From positions 1 through 64,000 of the forward strand of contig JADNYV010000147.1 in NCBI GenBank assembly GCA_015501055.1: a DNA stretch of 64,000 nt, written 5' to 3'. This stretch comes from Mucidula mucida. Lineage: Eukaryota; Basidiomycota; Agaricomycetes; Agaricales; Physalacriaceae. Below the pieces are notes generated by a model. The model worked only from the letters and a program-made list of their open reading frames with translations, did no database searches and was not told the origin of the DNA. How positions within the stretch are numbered: the first letter of the stretch is position 1; each line of letters opens with the position of its first letter. The position numbers and the translations under genes were made by a program. Below are positions 11,512-23,453 of this stretch, piece after piece.

Positions 11512-13217
11512 ATGATTCCATGTTGTCATGACCTTCCTACATCCTATCACGGGTTGTCATACGCAATGCTATCACCCTTCAACCGACTTTTAAACACCAA
11601 CGACATACCAACCGAAGAAGAGACACTTGACGTTCAAACCTACTGTTCAGAAATCGAAACTCGGCGCGAAGCGATTCGCAAGCGACTAAAGGAATTGGAC
11701 ATCGAAAGGGCTGCATTGACGCGCGATATCGACGCGCTTGAGGAGCAATACTCCTTCAAAGCGCACAAATCCATCTTATCCCCCATCCGGCGACTCCCCA
11801 CGGAACTGCTGCAGAGCATTTTCTCTATATCCAGTCCAAAGGCACCCGTACTCAGCTGCAGGGAGGCTCCCCTCATCTACGGCCACGTATGCAGCCGGTG
11901 GCGCTCCGTCAGTCTCGCTATGCCCGAGCTATGGGCCACGCTTCACGTTGTCATCCCGCGCCCCATGCCCTTCCCCGATTCCGAGCCGGAACTGCTCGAC
12001 CGCCTCACGTTGGCCGTCACGGAGTGGATCTGCCGGGCTCAGGAGCTTCCGCTAGACCTGCGCTTGGTCAGTAACGAACGCAGACCGGAGGATGCGTCGT
12101 ACGCGTTTAGTATCCTGTGTTTGGTTTTGCTCAATTATGGGCGACGACTAAAAGGGTTGCGATTGGATATACCGTCGTTCATGATGAACTGTCTCATACA
12201 GCTTCCCCTAGAAGAACTCCCCCTACTCGCGTCCCTCGAGGTCTCGGTGTCGGACTATTCTGCGCCGCCGATCTTATCGAACACATTCGTGGATGTTCGC
12301 TCGCTTCCTTCCTTGCGCAAAGTGTCATTCAACACTTTTGCGTGGATCTACGGACCCAGCTTCCCCTCGGTCAATTAACCCACCTTGACCTGCGCTGCAC
12401 CGATAACTGGTGCAGTAACACGCCTGAACTCATCTCAGTTTTGGGAAAATGCGAGCAATTGGTTGATTGCAGAGTCGCCGCGGTGGATTCACAAGAAGAC
12501 TTGGAGCCCTTCGTTTGCGATGGGCCGGTCACCTTGCCCAAGCTGCAGCGCCTGCGGATATCGGCATTTCCATACTCGGTCGGCGGCCCCGTTGGAATCC
12601 TAAACCTTTGCGATTTTTTCAGCAATATCAACACGCCCCTTCTCGAGGTCTTGAAAGTGAACATCAACTCGCGATCTTTTGGATACGGCCCGCCCTCGGA
12701 TGAGGTGTTCTCCTGTATACAATCTCTCTTTGAGAGATGCCTGCCCCCACTGCATACTCTAAAACTGGGCTTCGGATTACCGCGCGTTGTCGACCCGGCT
12801 GAGGCTATTCCCCAGTGTCTCCGACGTGTCCCTACGCTGCGCAAGCTCGTCATGGAGGAAGATATATGCCCATGGGACCGCAACTTTAACGGTGCCGGCC
12901 ATCCAAGGCTGTCTGCGCAGGTTCTGGAATGCCTAACCATAACGCCGGATACCGCGACAGTGTGCCCTGTTCTCGAGGTCCTGCGGCTGAATGATTCTTT
13001 CGCCTTTTCTGAAGACGCTATTCATAATATGCTGAAATCCCGCAGCGAACCGCAGCCGGAGTCGGGCATTGGAGCGTTGCGGGACGTGTCCATCACGACA
13101 CGTCGGAAGCTCTGCGAGGAGATTTCTGCGCTACCGTTCGTCAAACTCGCATACGAGCCGTATTACACTAATAGTAGAGATTACGGCAGAGATTGGTCTG
13201 ATCATTGGAGGTATTGA
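11512..13217 (+). CDS. F-box protein with N-terminal coiled coil
   Basis: Classic Agaricomycete F-box architecture: an N-terminal coiled coil (SEIETRREAIRKRLKEL, then DIDALEEQYSFKAHKS) followed by the F-box ILSPIRRLPTELLQSIF and VCSRWRSVSLAMPELW. After it comes a long LRR-like region (QLTHLDLRC; LVDCRVAAVD; LPKLQRLRISAF; HTLKLGFGLPRV; LRKLVMEEDICPW; VLEVLRLNDSFAF). The frame breaks at the C run 12363-12366, where adding one C restores continuity into QLTHLDLRC; the second part runs open to the stop at 13217. Apparently intronless. ATG 11512 is the first in frame; a second ATG 19 codons in is also possible. A predicted SCF ubiquitin-ligase receptor of unknown target. Confidence 0.75.
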
Positions 13218-13282
13218 CGGACATACTTATATTTAATACGCTTACAGTAACATAAAACAAATACTTAAAAATAGGAAGTCGC

Positions 13283-14477
13283 TCAGCGAACTTTCGAAGA
13301 GTTATCCGCTGCATAGACGTGCCAATCCTCCCAGCCATGTCTGCCGCCGATTTCCTTCCCAGCTCTGATATGAAACGACGCGTCATCCACCTGCTCCAAA
13401 ACAGAAGCCACAACAAGCGCTGCAGCTATCGGTGCCCACGTCCTCGCGACACAGCTTAACCTTCCGTAGCCAAACGCCATAAACGCATGGCCGTCGTGCC
13501 TCTGACGTCCGGGATCAAACCTGTCGACAGACGCACCCCAATATACCGATGCAGTCTGCACCGCATAAACGTCGGCGACATGGACAACCTCAAAGAGCCT
13601 AGCGACGGCGAACGGGAGGCGGCTGTATATCCACCGGGAAGAAGCCACACCTGCGAACGCCCGATGTGTTTCGATGGGGGATGCAATCGCATAGATTCCA
13701 GAACTATACCCTCTGCGCTCACACCACCCATGTGTAGTGGCCTCCGAAATGACTGCGCTGTATGGGATGCCACGAACAACTCGTGCATCACCTTTCTATA
13801 ATCGGCATCATCATGAACATGGGCCAGCGTAGTGGCGACGACGCGCCAAAGAGTCTCCCACGACGGTATGATGATGTCCAACGGGTTCGGGAAGCATCAG
13901 CGTCGTCTCCCCGTAGACCTCAAAAGCGCATCGACATGTTCCCGAAGAACAGACAAGCGCCCGGCACCAAGGCACCTGGTTGCTTGGACAGAGCCCACAG
14001 CTCCGTAACCAGCGCCGAAACGGTGTGAAGCGCCGTGGCGTCCAGGCGGGTGTCGTCTGGGGCATCAACACAAAGAAGCCCTAGAAGAATGGTCTGTAGC
14101 GTTACCGCCTGCACAAACGTGTCGAAACGACACGATGCATGGGGCGCGGGAAGGGCATCGGAGACTGCGTGATCCGCGACGCGACGGAAACGATGCCAGT
14201 CGTTGGCTCGGCTTATGAGCACCTCCGCCTCGCCCCGGAAAGTAGAGTGTACGCGTTCGTCCCCGCTAACGAACGTGTTCGTAAGCTCAAAGGCGCGAAT
14301 CAGGCGTCTATTCGGGCGCGCTCGAGCGGACAATAACAGTGCAAGGGAGTGCTCGGGGCGGAGCAGCTGTTGGATGGAAGCAACAGTATCATGATAACAA
14401 ATGCGTGGTAGTATCCTCAAGAAGATAGCAAAAAGCAGGGCAGCAAGAACAACAATGACAGCCACGCAGAGAGACAT
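13283..14477 (-). CDS. cytochrome P450, frame-disrupted
   Basis: Membrane-anchored heme monooxygenase. ATG 14477 opens with an N-terminal membrane anchor (VAVIVVLAALLFAIFLRIL). The ExxR motif of the K-helix is ESMRLHPPSKHIGR and the heme loop is FGYGRLSCVA with the Cys ligand (about 13440), in the position of the usual FxxGxRxCxG; the Arg-to-Leu change next to the Cys is seen in some fungal P450s. The C-terminal end is DWHVYAADNSSKVR. Length is close to a short fungal P450 (about 390 residues). The frame shifts at least three times: near 13925 (extra T), near 13890 (extra base) and near 13645 (missing base), between NMSMRF, EVYGETTLMLP, NPLDIIIPSWETLWR and SSRWIYSRLPFA. These may be sequencing errors or early decay. 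Substrate unknown. Confidence 0.75.
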
Positions 14478-14854
14478 CTTCGAGCCGAAAAGTGAAGCAA
14501 GCCAGTTGACCTCTTTTTATTCCAAGTGTTACACACGATTACACGAAGAGCGATTTGTGCGGTTGATTCAAATCCTGCTGCACCCGTCACGGTGAAGAAG
14601 GTAAAATGAAAACAAAGCATATCGAGATGGAATAGGCGCTCGGCCATAAAAGCCTGGTGAACAGACAGACAGAACCTTAATGTCCGCTTGAGCGCTCCTA
14701 AGTGGCGCTAAGGTAACATCGATAGTGACACTAACGAAGGGAAAAGTCAGCACAGCGTCCGTGCGAATTAGCGATCGTGCAACTCACAAAGTCATGTATG
14801 AAGCGGCTTAATTTTTTAGAAACGAGTTTCCCAACCGTGCGAGGGTGGATCTGA
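14478..14854. other. short intergenic spacer
   Basis: Spacer between a P450 start and the 3' end of the next minus-strand gene. No feature recognised. Confidence 0.4.
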
Positions 14855-16190
14855 TCATAGGCGAGTTGATTGACGCGTGAAAAGTACTGCAAAGATGTAC
14901 TCACCAGCAACATACTCCACGCTAAGAATACCCTTCACCCTCAACCGGGGTAGGTGTGCGGGAAGTCTTTCCAGAAAATACTTCTTCAAAGCGGGCAAGC
15001 GGATCGCCCACAAATGACGAAAGTCACCTTTTTCGCACTGACCAGCATCCTCTCCTCGAAATCACACCAGTCCATGTCTTCGAACCCCGACATCTCGGCA
15101 AAGACGACGTCTAGCCCGGAGATGTCATACTCTATCGTAAGCTCCTCCAGTCGAGACAGATCGCGGCAGTGTTTTCCGTAGAACAGTTCGTTCAGGCCGT
15201 TCAACGTAAACAGTGATATCAGGTAGACCTTTGGGATGCGGGATAAATCGAGACCTCGCGCAGCTGTAGTTTACTTGTGAGCGTATATTCATAGCATGAG
15301 ACTACCCCGAAGCTTACCGAAGACATCCATTTCCACCACAAGCTCCTCAAGATTTTGCGCTCTATCGATTAATGGTTGTATCGCCCAGTGGTCGTCCTCA
15401 GGATGCATGGAGATGCAGAATTTGCGCAAGCTGCTGGTACTATCCAACGTCGCTCTCGGGTGCAGGAACGCGTTAATACAATAATCTGTGTCGGGGTACG
15501 CAGTCTGCTCGCCCAACCCGCCAGCGGACATCTTCATCCAGATCGTTTCAAATTGAGGGCGGAACCGCGGAATGAGCGCCTCCCCTTCGTATCCGTTGTC
15601 CGCATTCGATACGAAAGAAGCGCGGGGGCCCACCAAGCAGCACGCCACCCACATGTACAGTTCCTTCAACCCCAAACTGTGTTCAAAGATCGACATGTAC
15701 TCCGTCGTGCTCCAGAAAGCAAGTTTGATGAGTGTGAGACTTCGGAGCCGAGGGGAGGCTAAAGCCTTTAGGATACACTGTTGGATGGGGGACGGCAGTT
15801 GGTGCCATATTAAAGCCGTCTGGGAGAAGTTGGTGATGTGCATGTTCCGGAGGTTGGTTAGCCGCTCAAGGAGCGGTGGTAGGAAGATATTGTTGTGCTC
15901 CATCAACCAGAAGAGAGGGGAGCAAGATCCTTCTTGCCCGTCATACAGACGAGTTCCCGGACGTGTGTCGAGAGATGGGGGGATTGGAGGAGCACGTCAT
16001 GGAGCGCTTCGCAGGAGCCTACTTGCGCACCTGAGCTGGCAGTGATATACACAGTGCTGAAAAGGTGCCGCTGCGCAGAAAAGCGAAGCGAGCGAAAGGA
16101 TAATGTGCAGCTTTTGAGAGACGGGACGTCATCCCTCAATCCATCCGTGATTAGATCGAGAAGTTCCAATGGCAGGAGACGAAAAGGCAT
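14855..16190 (-). CDS. F-box-like / LRR hypothetical protein
   Basis: Start ATG 16190: the N-terminus MPFRLLPLELLDLITDGL with SLKSCTLSFRSLRFSAQRHLF is a divergent fungal F-box, followed by LRR-like sequence (LLERLTNLRNMHITN; LRSLTLIKLAFWST; LEELVVEMDVFG). One intron fits after DVFG (GTAAGC...CTACAG) and leads to RGLDLSRIPKVYLIS. Two single-base deletions are inferred: in the C run 15917-15920 (minus-strand view) and in the run at 15029-15033. With these, the protein continues through RHLWAIRLPALKKYF to a stop near 14855; without the second, it ends at 14986. The target is unknown. It belongs to the same broad F-box class as the genes at 1354 and 11512 but is not a close copy. Confidence 0.6.
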
Positions 16191-17619
16191 TGGGGGCCAC
16201 GACAGAGGAGATGGTGGTAGGTGGAAGAGATGACTGGACAGGGAACGCTCCTTACACGGCACCTTGGGCCGCGCAGGGACATATACATTCCTTCCCAGTC
16301 TCTAGCCAGGGGCGAGTGCAAATCCATGTCGAGGAAAAGGGCAGATCAGCTGCACAGCCACTATCAAACTTTGTTGATGACATGTGATCCGAAAACAATT
16401 ATTTCCGACACCTTCACCCCGTTCTTGCAGCGGGAATCTATCAGTCTACCTACGCGACCGCTAGTTACTCTTGCTCTTTGATTTTCTGTTGGAGATTATC
16501 CAGTTCAATCCACGACGCCACAACTTGTCAAGCACGCCCAACCACCCATCGGACCCTTGATGAATGTAACGTTCCCTACACTAGCTGTTCGTTTCAGGCC
16601 CATCGGGGCCGGCACCATCCGGCGGAGATACGCACCGTACTCGACATTCACACACGCGCGTACCTTGCTTCGCGACTGTCTTCCTCCCTCTAATCTGCCT
16701 CCAAGAATGTCTCAGTCTTCTACGTCTCTTGTACCTGTGTATCTAGGAAGGCGCTACAGCGAGACGTCCTCATCGTCTATAATTGGCCTGTTCGCATGAA
16801 ACCGTGGCGACTTTGACACTGTTGTCCCTCCCTGTTCGGGCATCGTCTTCCCATCAGCCATGTCCGAACCAGTTGTATCTCTTGCCGAGAACGCCACCTC
16901 CAAGGCAATCAGTAATAACTTATGCAGAGCCGACTCTACGGTACTATGCTTCGGAAAAGGGATCCTCGCTTCCACCATCAATAGTTCTATACTCTCCCCA
17001 TAACCAGCATATTTGAGGCGTTTTGACTCCTTCCTAATCTACTGCTCGAGCCAGCACATTTTGACACTATCCGTCTATATATATCGATTCCCCTCTCGCC
17101 GTCACTCGCAGTTTTCTTCGATGCGCTTCATGACTTCCCTGTCCTACTACGCATCCCCCATCGCCACATCGCTGTCATTCACATCACATCTTGCAGGGGA
17201 ATTATCAGAACTGTATATGCACCCTTTGTGATCGCAGGCCTCGACTGGACATGACGAACTTGGCAATCCTATGGTAACGCTTGGCTGGAAGATGTGCGTA
17301 CGATTAGCGTTGCGCACCATCCTATATTAGTTCAAGACGACGCTACGCTGATGGCCGTGATCCTAAACATTCGAGAAACATCGACCTGATTTTGACGGTG
17401 GAAGAAGAAGCGCGGGCCGCTCTACGATAGTCCCCTATCCTTGGACACATAGCGTTGGCGTTTCCTATCATTTATATTGACTCCACATGCACACGATTCC
17501 CTAAGTCCCCCGCCCTTTGTGTAGTCCCGTGGTCACGACTAGCGCCACAATGGCTTAAGGTATGAATCTACGCATATCAAATCCCTGCAGGCCTATTCAA
17601 TCCCAGACGTTCCTCGCTT
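16191..17619. other. 1.4-kb region without a recognisable gene
   Basis: Several overlapping short frames exist on both strands (for example 16754-16981 minus and 16557-16799 plus), but none has a domain, signal peptide or convincing splice partners. No repeat or RNA gene is recognised. Confidence 0.4.
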
Positions 17620-18024
17620 TCAATGACCAGATGACAACTTATGGTATACGAGGGCAATGTTTTGGGCAATCGCATTGGCATAGATGTCTTTCAAGGATAT
17701 CGTAGATCCATTGGGCTGGCGTTGCACTGCGTGGTGCGTCACTGCAATGATCGCAACATTCTCTTCCACATGTTTCGCATTCTCGGGGCTCGTTGCGGCC
17801 TGACTGTCCATTAACGGAACGCTCTCCCGTCGCGCTGACGCATGATTCTCGGCTTTTGCCATGCCATACGCCTTTCTGTTCAGAAGTTGTAGTACGACCT
17901 GAGTCTGACTCCGACGGAGTGACGCGTGGTTTTGCGGTACCGAGTCGGAAAGCGCAGTGTAAAGGACGAACGAAAGGATGCCCACAAGCAACATGCTCGG
18001 CATCACCCCTGCTGACCTGTGCAT
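17620..18024 (-). CDS. small open frame with one membrane segment
   Basis: Open frame of about 135 residues from ATG 18024 with basic residues followed by a hydrophobic segment (VMPSMLLVGILSFVLYTAL). It lies in the same frame as, and directly after, the flavin monooxygenase relic, separated only by the TGA at 18064-18066. It may therefore be the former C-terminal extension of that protein rather than a gene of its own. The rest (LSDSVPQNHASLRRSQ onwards) shows no family signal. Confidence 0.25.
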   Translation of the reverse strand: MHRSAGVMPSMLLVGILSFVLYTALSDSVPQNHASLRRSQTQVVLQLLNRKAYGMAKAENHASARRESVPLMDSQAATSPENAKHVEENVAIIAVTHHAVQRQPNGSTISLKDIYANAIAQNIALVYHKLSSGH

Positions 18025-18063
18025 CCTTACCTTCTTCGCCCAGCTCTTCCCTTCCACTTCTCC

Positions 18064-19358
18064 TCATTCGAAGTGACCCCATATTACGGAGCTCATCGAC
18101 CACCAAACCCAACTCCCAGGGTACGGAGTCGCACTCGTCAACCGGCCTTTGCCACCACCTGTTCGGTACCACGAGTGGGCACCGTCTTCCTCAGGCGACG
18201 CTGTATTCCGACATTATACATATCCGTAGCTGCCTGCGTCGGAGCAATGGAGGTCATATCGCCGTTGATGATGGGCCGGAGGAGCCTGAGTACGTAGTTG
18301 GCCTATACGAAATCCTTCAGTCGCCAAGCGCCGTACGCTGCAGTTTGACAGAACTGACAGGAACTTCGAGAGAAAATGTCAGTGGCGCACTTCCATTGAC
18401 ACTGCTGGGCCTTTCTACGAGACTTTTGGTTAGCAACGAATGAAGAATACCAAATGAAAGTACAAGACGCCTTTCACCTGTCAACTGGAAAAGTTAGGAA
18501 ATCCAGGGATTGCAACACTCCGAGAGGCATACGGTCCGCCGTGTGCTCGTAATACTTCTTCACCACAGTACTTGTCCCACGAACAGCTATAAAAAAACTT
18601 GTCCTGACTCTGTCATGATACGGAGAATGAAATATGACGAACCGTAATATACCCAGTGGCAAACACCATTACGTCGAACGGCAAACTTTTGCCTGAGTTC
18701 ACGTCAGGATTCAGACATCATATCGCACGGCGAGGATTGTCATTTCGTGTCATCACTCCGTCTTTGGTAACAGTGCGAATTCCATCCCAGTTCAGGTCGA
18801 CGTTGGATCGATAAAGAGCAGACAAGTAGCCCGTATCATGGATGGGGCGCTTTGCACCTATGGCTAAAGGAGAAGAGGTCCAAGTACACTGCGTCTAGCA
18901 ACCGCTCGTGACACTTTTTTGGCGCGATGTGCCGTATTTAAGTCGTAGCCAACTAGAGTCAAAAGTCAACTACACAAGAATATCGCGCACCTTACCAGTT
19001 GGAATGGAGTAGCCGCCGGGCACGATGCCGATGTCAGAGGCTCTGCAGGGTACGTGTCATTCTGCGACATACAATTCAGGCGAATTCAGCCTTATACTTA
19101 GCCTTGATTGCGGCTTACGCGCCAAGTTCCGCCGGCGTCAGACGCCTGTTCATAAATCTGAATGAGCGGTTAGATATTACATAGACTCAAGAAAGAAAAT
19201 TGCTGGACAGTACAGTTGTAAAAATCCAGGAAGTTGCCTACGAATCGCGATACCAATCCATATGCTACCAATTCTATTGTTAGTTCAGTCATCGGTTCAT
19301 CATGAATGGAGAGCTCACCCAGCGCCGATAATGCGATGTGTTGCTGTGAGTCGTCCAT
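18064..19358 (-). pseudogene. flavin-containing (Baeyer-Villiger-type) monooxygenase relic
   Basis: Remnant of an FAD/NADPH-dependent monooxygenase. The N-terminus from ATG 19358 (MDDSQQHIA) leads to the FAD fingerprint IIGAGIGS and then IAIRRQLPGF, IYEQASDAGGTWR and NDTYP, through introns GTGAGC...CAATAG, GTACTG...ATTCAG and GTAAGC...TCGCAG. The C-terminal half is present as [48 protein letters not shown] and a tail HSWYRTGGGKGRL and VWWSMSS ending at TGA 18064. Between the two, only about 200 bp replaces the NADPH-binding middle (over 600 bp in full-length members), so a real internal deletion is likely. Three or more single-base breaks in homopolymers (for example the run at 19220-19224) add to the damage. 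Probably non-functional. Confidence 0.7.
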
Positions 19359-19667
19359 GGCCGCCTTGACGTCAAAGTAAGAGTCAGAAACGTCTACGTG
19401 GCACGAGCAATGTGCGAGGAACAGCCGCAGAACAGCCTGAGTAGTGACTTCGACATCGTGTCGTCATTCGAAAGTAGCAATACACTCTAGTATTCTCGCC
19501 TGATTAAATGCGGACCGAGTCGGTACAAAAGCAATGTTGGGGGGCAGAGAGAACACGATGGCCAAAGATGTTCGTTTTGATCGGCATGCGGACCGTGGCT
19601 GGCCGCGTTCTTGTCCAAATGTGGAAAGTCACGAAATTGCCTCTTTGGGTCTTATTCCGAAACCACC
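19359..19667. other. divergent intergenic spacer
   Basis: About 310 bp between a minus-strand relic and a plus-strand gene. Nothing recognised beyond likely promoter DNA. Confidence 0.4.
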
Positions 19668-20335
19668 ATGTCCTCGAATATCAAAGCTCTTTCTGTAAAG
19701 CAAGAGCGCAAACTAGTCGACTATCTCGATGCACAATTCTTAAACATGACTCGAGGGTACAAAAAGCGGTCAGTCAACGTTCAACATCCGCCCATCTGTC
19801 CTCTCGTTGAGCCCCGCCCTCAAGCTCCGAACCAACTGCACATCTCCCTACTCTGCAGCTCTATCTTGAATCTGCATCCACGCTGCTTGGGTTGATACTG
19901 CAGATCCCTCCTATAGACCCTTCGACGTCGCTTCGCACGTCTTATCTCCTTCACTTGACGAACGACGTGTTCAGTAGTGCTACGGGATACGCGCCCTCTG
20001 TGCAGAATGTGGTCGACCTCGTTGACTGGCTAGATGATCTAGACCAGGCCTGGCTTGCGTCCTCCACGCCAGGTTGGAATCCTCGGGAAGGCACTGGCAA
20101 GGATTTAGTTGTCGACGCAGACGACATGGAGCTGGTGAGAAGGGTGAAGAGTTCGCCAGTCAGTGAGACGGAAAAGACCCGTTTGAGAAGTCTATTGTTA
20201 GGAGGCATGGAGACGTTCGAGGAGTGGTTGGGCTTGGAAGAAGAGGCGTTGTTCTTGAACAATATCAGGACGCATTCAGTCAGGTATTCGCAAGAACCAT
20301 GGATGAACTCGGTGGTTTCTCGGGACTTCGACTAG
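19668..20335 (+). CDS. conserved fungal protein of unknown function
   Basis: Start ATG 19668 in a good context (CACC before ATG). Exon 1 (MSSNIKALSVKQERKLVDYL, then TRGYKKR) joins through an intron at 19769-19824 (GTCAGT...CTCAAG) to SEPTAHLPTLQLYLESAS and LGLILQIPPIDPSTSL. The rest is mostly helical and acidic (VVDLVDWLDDLDQAWLASS; ETEKTRLRSLLLGGMETF), ending at 20335. About 200 residues, no signal peptide or membrane segment, so probably a cytosolic or nuclear helical protein. The ordered composition and clean splice make it a real, intact gene, but I cannot assign a family. Confidence 0.75.
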
Positions 20336-20747
20336 AAACTGCATCCGTAAAAGAGTCGTGTACGCCGGCTACTGATTTCTTTGAGGAATAAAATAATGAT
20401 CTTGGACTTACAACACTTACAAGCAATACCTTTCGACAGCAATAAAGATTGAAACCCGTGGAAAAGAGCTCAGGTGCAAATGGCCCCCGCTGAAAGCAAA
20501 AAAAAACAGTGCCTAAGATCTGTATCTTGTTCTCTCAACAATGCGCAAAAGCGCATGTTCATTTTCGAATATAAGTCTATACTTTCAAATACTGAGCCAT
20601 GGATGATAGAATTCTAGCCTGTGATCAAGCAACTTCATAGCGGCCGTTTGTCCACCCAAAAGAATAGCATAGCCATAACCGTAAAAATAAATAAATGAAA
20701 GTCCGAACATCAATGATCCATTACTGACCCAACTGCCCGCATACGGA
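20336..20747. other. convergent intergenic spacer
   Basis: About 410 bp between two convergent 3' ends. No gene recognised; it contains A-rich and T-rich tracts that suit transcript ends. Confidence 0.4.
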
Positions 20748-22733
20748 TCATACACTCAACCTTCCCCGGAACCTCCTCGTACTAGTAATAAACGGCTCCT
20801 CATCATCACTCTCAATCGACCTATAATTCGACACAGAACCCATCGACGTCAAGCGACTCTTACGCCTCCTCGAGTAAAACAAGAAGGCCGCCATAGCAAT
20901 CGCACACAGTCCAATCACCCCACCGACAACGGCCACGGCGATGACAGCCGGGTTTGTAGACTTGGACTTGGACTCGGAGTCCGAGCCTGAGGCGGCGACT
21001 GCCCCAGAGACGTCGTCGAGAGTTGTACGGTCAGAGCCGCGTACAGCGATAAAATCATTATGAGCTAGACTCATTTCTTGTTTAGGATACGATAGTGAAG
21101 ACTAAGCACGAACGACGTACCTTGCGCGTCCAATCAGTAGTGGTTGGCAGGAATTGAACAAAAGGCTCTGCTTGGCCTTCGAAGAGTAGTCACCGTAGTT
21201 GACGAGCATGTGCACATTGCGCACTAGGTCGCAGTCGATTAGTCAAGAGGAGCGAGGAAAAACGATGAGTATCTTACAGAATGGCAATCCCAAGATCATA
21301 TCAAATATGGGGTCAATATCAAACATCATGGGCTGGAACTACGAAGCCCATCAATTGCGCCGCTCTGAGAAACAAACCGGCGACATACCGATCCAATGCA
21401 GGACACGACCATGAGAATTCTGATAGTTTCATTGTCACCAAAGAGCAATTCGGAAGTCCTAGACAGACTTTAGCGGCTGACACGCAAAAGTAAAGTAGGC
21501 GCTCACAGCGTGCATCCAAAGGATGTATAGGAATCTCCTTGCCAGCAATCTTGAACGTGATCTTCACCTCAGTCTCACAAGGCACGATCCACACGTTATC
21601 CAAGCCATTCGTAAGGTTCACAAACTCCGCCCCGTCGAGGCCTCCATAGAGGGCATCAGCGACGTGCCTAGTATATCATGAGAACACGTTTGACGATGAA
21701 ATGTGTATGCGTACTTGGGAACCTGGTTCAAAGGAAAGCTAGTGTCTAGGGCCGCAGTGGCGGCTAGATGAATCGCTGTATCTTTCACCACCGTTAGAGT
21801 GGAGATGACCGTGCCGTCGGGACCAATGAGACTGTCCTCATCCAGGCGGAACTGCAGTTGTCTAGCGGTAGGATCCAAAGGGACCTGCGGTTCTTGCGCG
21901 ACCGCCTCGTATCCTTCAAGGAGCGAACCGACAGTCAAACTTCCAGGCAACTCGTCCGTGACGTCTATCGATCGTCAGCAAGTAAATCAAAGAAGAACGC
22001 TTGACAATGACTGACCGATGTATCGTCCCAGCAAGAGAGTGATATAGTTGGATACGGGGTCAGTGTCCGATACGATACGATGGACAGTCGGCGGTCCAAA
22101 ACCAACGTCTTCGCCGCACAATGTGGCGAGTATGCTAGAACTGATGCTGGGCCCGAGTCCTAATACCCCAGGGAGGTCGGAATCGTTGTCTTCCACGAGG
22201 ACTTCGACTACGAGTGACATCTATGAGCTAACGACTATTACAGGGAAGAGGATCACCAACCATACGCCTGGTCTTTTACCTCAAAGCCGGCGAAATCCAG
22301 GGTAGCAGTTTTGACGGCGCCTACTGGCATTCGTGAAGGTCCTTGAGATAAAGCAGGCCAACATACCACTGACGGATCCGAACACATAGTCGATGGTAGT
22401 GGTATAGCCGGTGTCGATCCTTGTGAAGATCGTCCCTTCAGCACCGGGAGGAGTAACAAAGAGGTCGGAGCTGAACATGAAAAAGGCTCAATACAAATCG
22501 GAAAACAAGTCATGTAGAAGACTTGCCTGGCAGTGTCGATAGCGATGAAAATGTCATCCCACCCAGAGTCAAGTTGGTGAAGTACGTTACATCGGCAAAG
22601 TTCACCAACGACACGGGATGTTCGCGCTTGCCGAGGCCACGGGAGACAGCTCTTCGTCCTTGGAGTGGGACATGGAAGGCATTAGAAGAATCAAAGAGCA
22701 TGCCAAATGAAAGAAGTAAGCGGCGTGCATCAT
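20748..22733 (-). CDS. membrane-anchored pepsin-like aspartic protease (A1 family) with variant active sites
   Basis: Start ATG 22733 (or 22730) gives a signal peptide (MMHAAYFFHLACSLILL). The mature part has VSLVNFADVTYFTNLTLGG, then the first catalytic loop IAIDTASSDLFV and the second LDTSFPLNQVP; DTG is expected in both. Other family landmarks are LPGVLGLGPSI, LPGSLTVGSLLEGY, FDMILGLPFL and RNVHMLVNYGDY. The C-terminal exon encodes a Ser-rich stalk, a membrane segment (VIAVAVVGGVIGLCAIAMAA) and a basic cytoplasmic tail (YSRRRKSRLT). At least seven introns fit, one with a GC donor (22471-22526, between DTA and SSDLF). Four or more single-base deletions are inferred (for example the C/G run 22558-22560). 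Known relatives act at the cell surface or in the vacuole; whether the DTA/DTS pair is active is open. Confidence 0.75.
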
Positions 22734-23453
22734 CTTCGGGAAAGGGAAGGTGAAGAAGACGCAAGGAAAGAATGAAGATGCCCCCGGGATGATCTGTTAT
22801 AACCAGCGCGCCCATGGGCAGTCAGGCACCCTCTTCGCCCGAAATGACAATTGCCGTTTCAAGTTTGAGATTCTTTTGGCACCGGTTCCATCTCAAGGGC
22901 GTAACTGAACGCATCGCCACGATATGACGAGCCAGACGGGGAGATCGCCTTTATACACCGCGTCGAATCATCTGCACCAGCTTCATATTGTTGAACAGGC
23001 GAGATGTGTGGTTCGGCGACTCCGGAGTTCACAGTGGGTATGCGAAAGTAGCTGTACTTTTGGCGTTGTATTCTGATCACAATGTCATTAAACAACATGA
23101 GGACTGGAGGAACGTCAACAACATTACCTTCGAGATGGAGCAGCTTATCAAGACAAAAGTGCCAGACGCCCAAACATTTTACTGATAGCTATTGCATCCG
23201 GGGGATTGAGCAAAACATAGCCAGACATAGCCTTGCAGGTCTTCCGTCGGAGAGGTACGACGCTAATGAAGAGGAGGACCCACATCACATCCCACAACCT
23301 CCCACAACAGCGATCAAGCCCGTTGGCGAATAAGAGCCGTTTGGATCACCACCATGGTCACCACCCGACAAATCCTATGCAAGATACAAGAATAGCGTGG
23401 TAGTGTCCTTCCTGATAATCACGCCACCTGTTTGATAGTGTGATGGGGAAGGA
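22734..23453. other. region with weak open frames only
   Basis: A minus-strand frame at 22859-23173 (FNDIVIRIQRQKYSYFRIPT within it) has coding-like composition but no ATG at its start and no family signal. It may be an exon of an unrecognised gene. Nothing else is supported. Confidence 0.3.

Noticed and set aside
13283..14477. Calling the P450 a definite pseudogene
   Set aside because: Its breaks are of the same one-base type seen in unrelated genes of the window, so sequencing error is at least as likely.
14560..14585. tRNA-like GATTCAAATCC
   Set aside because: T arm and acceptor arm do not pair; no anticodon arm upstream.
16754..16981. 75-residue minus-strand ORF starting MMVEARIPFPK
   Set aside because: No domain, signal peptide or splice partner; overlaps an equally open plus-strand frame.
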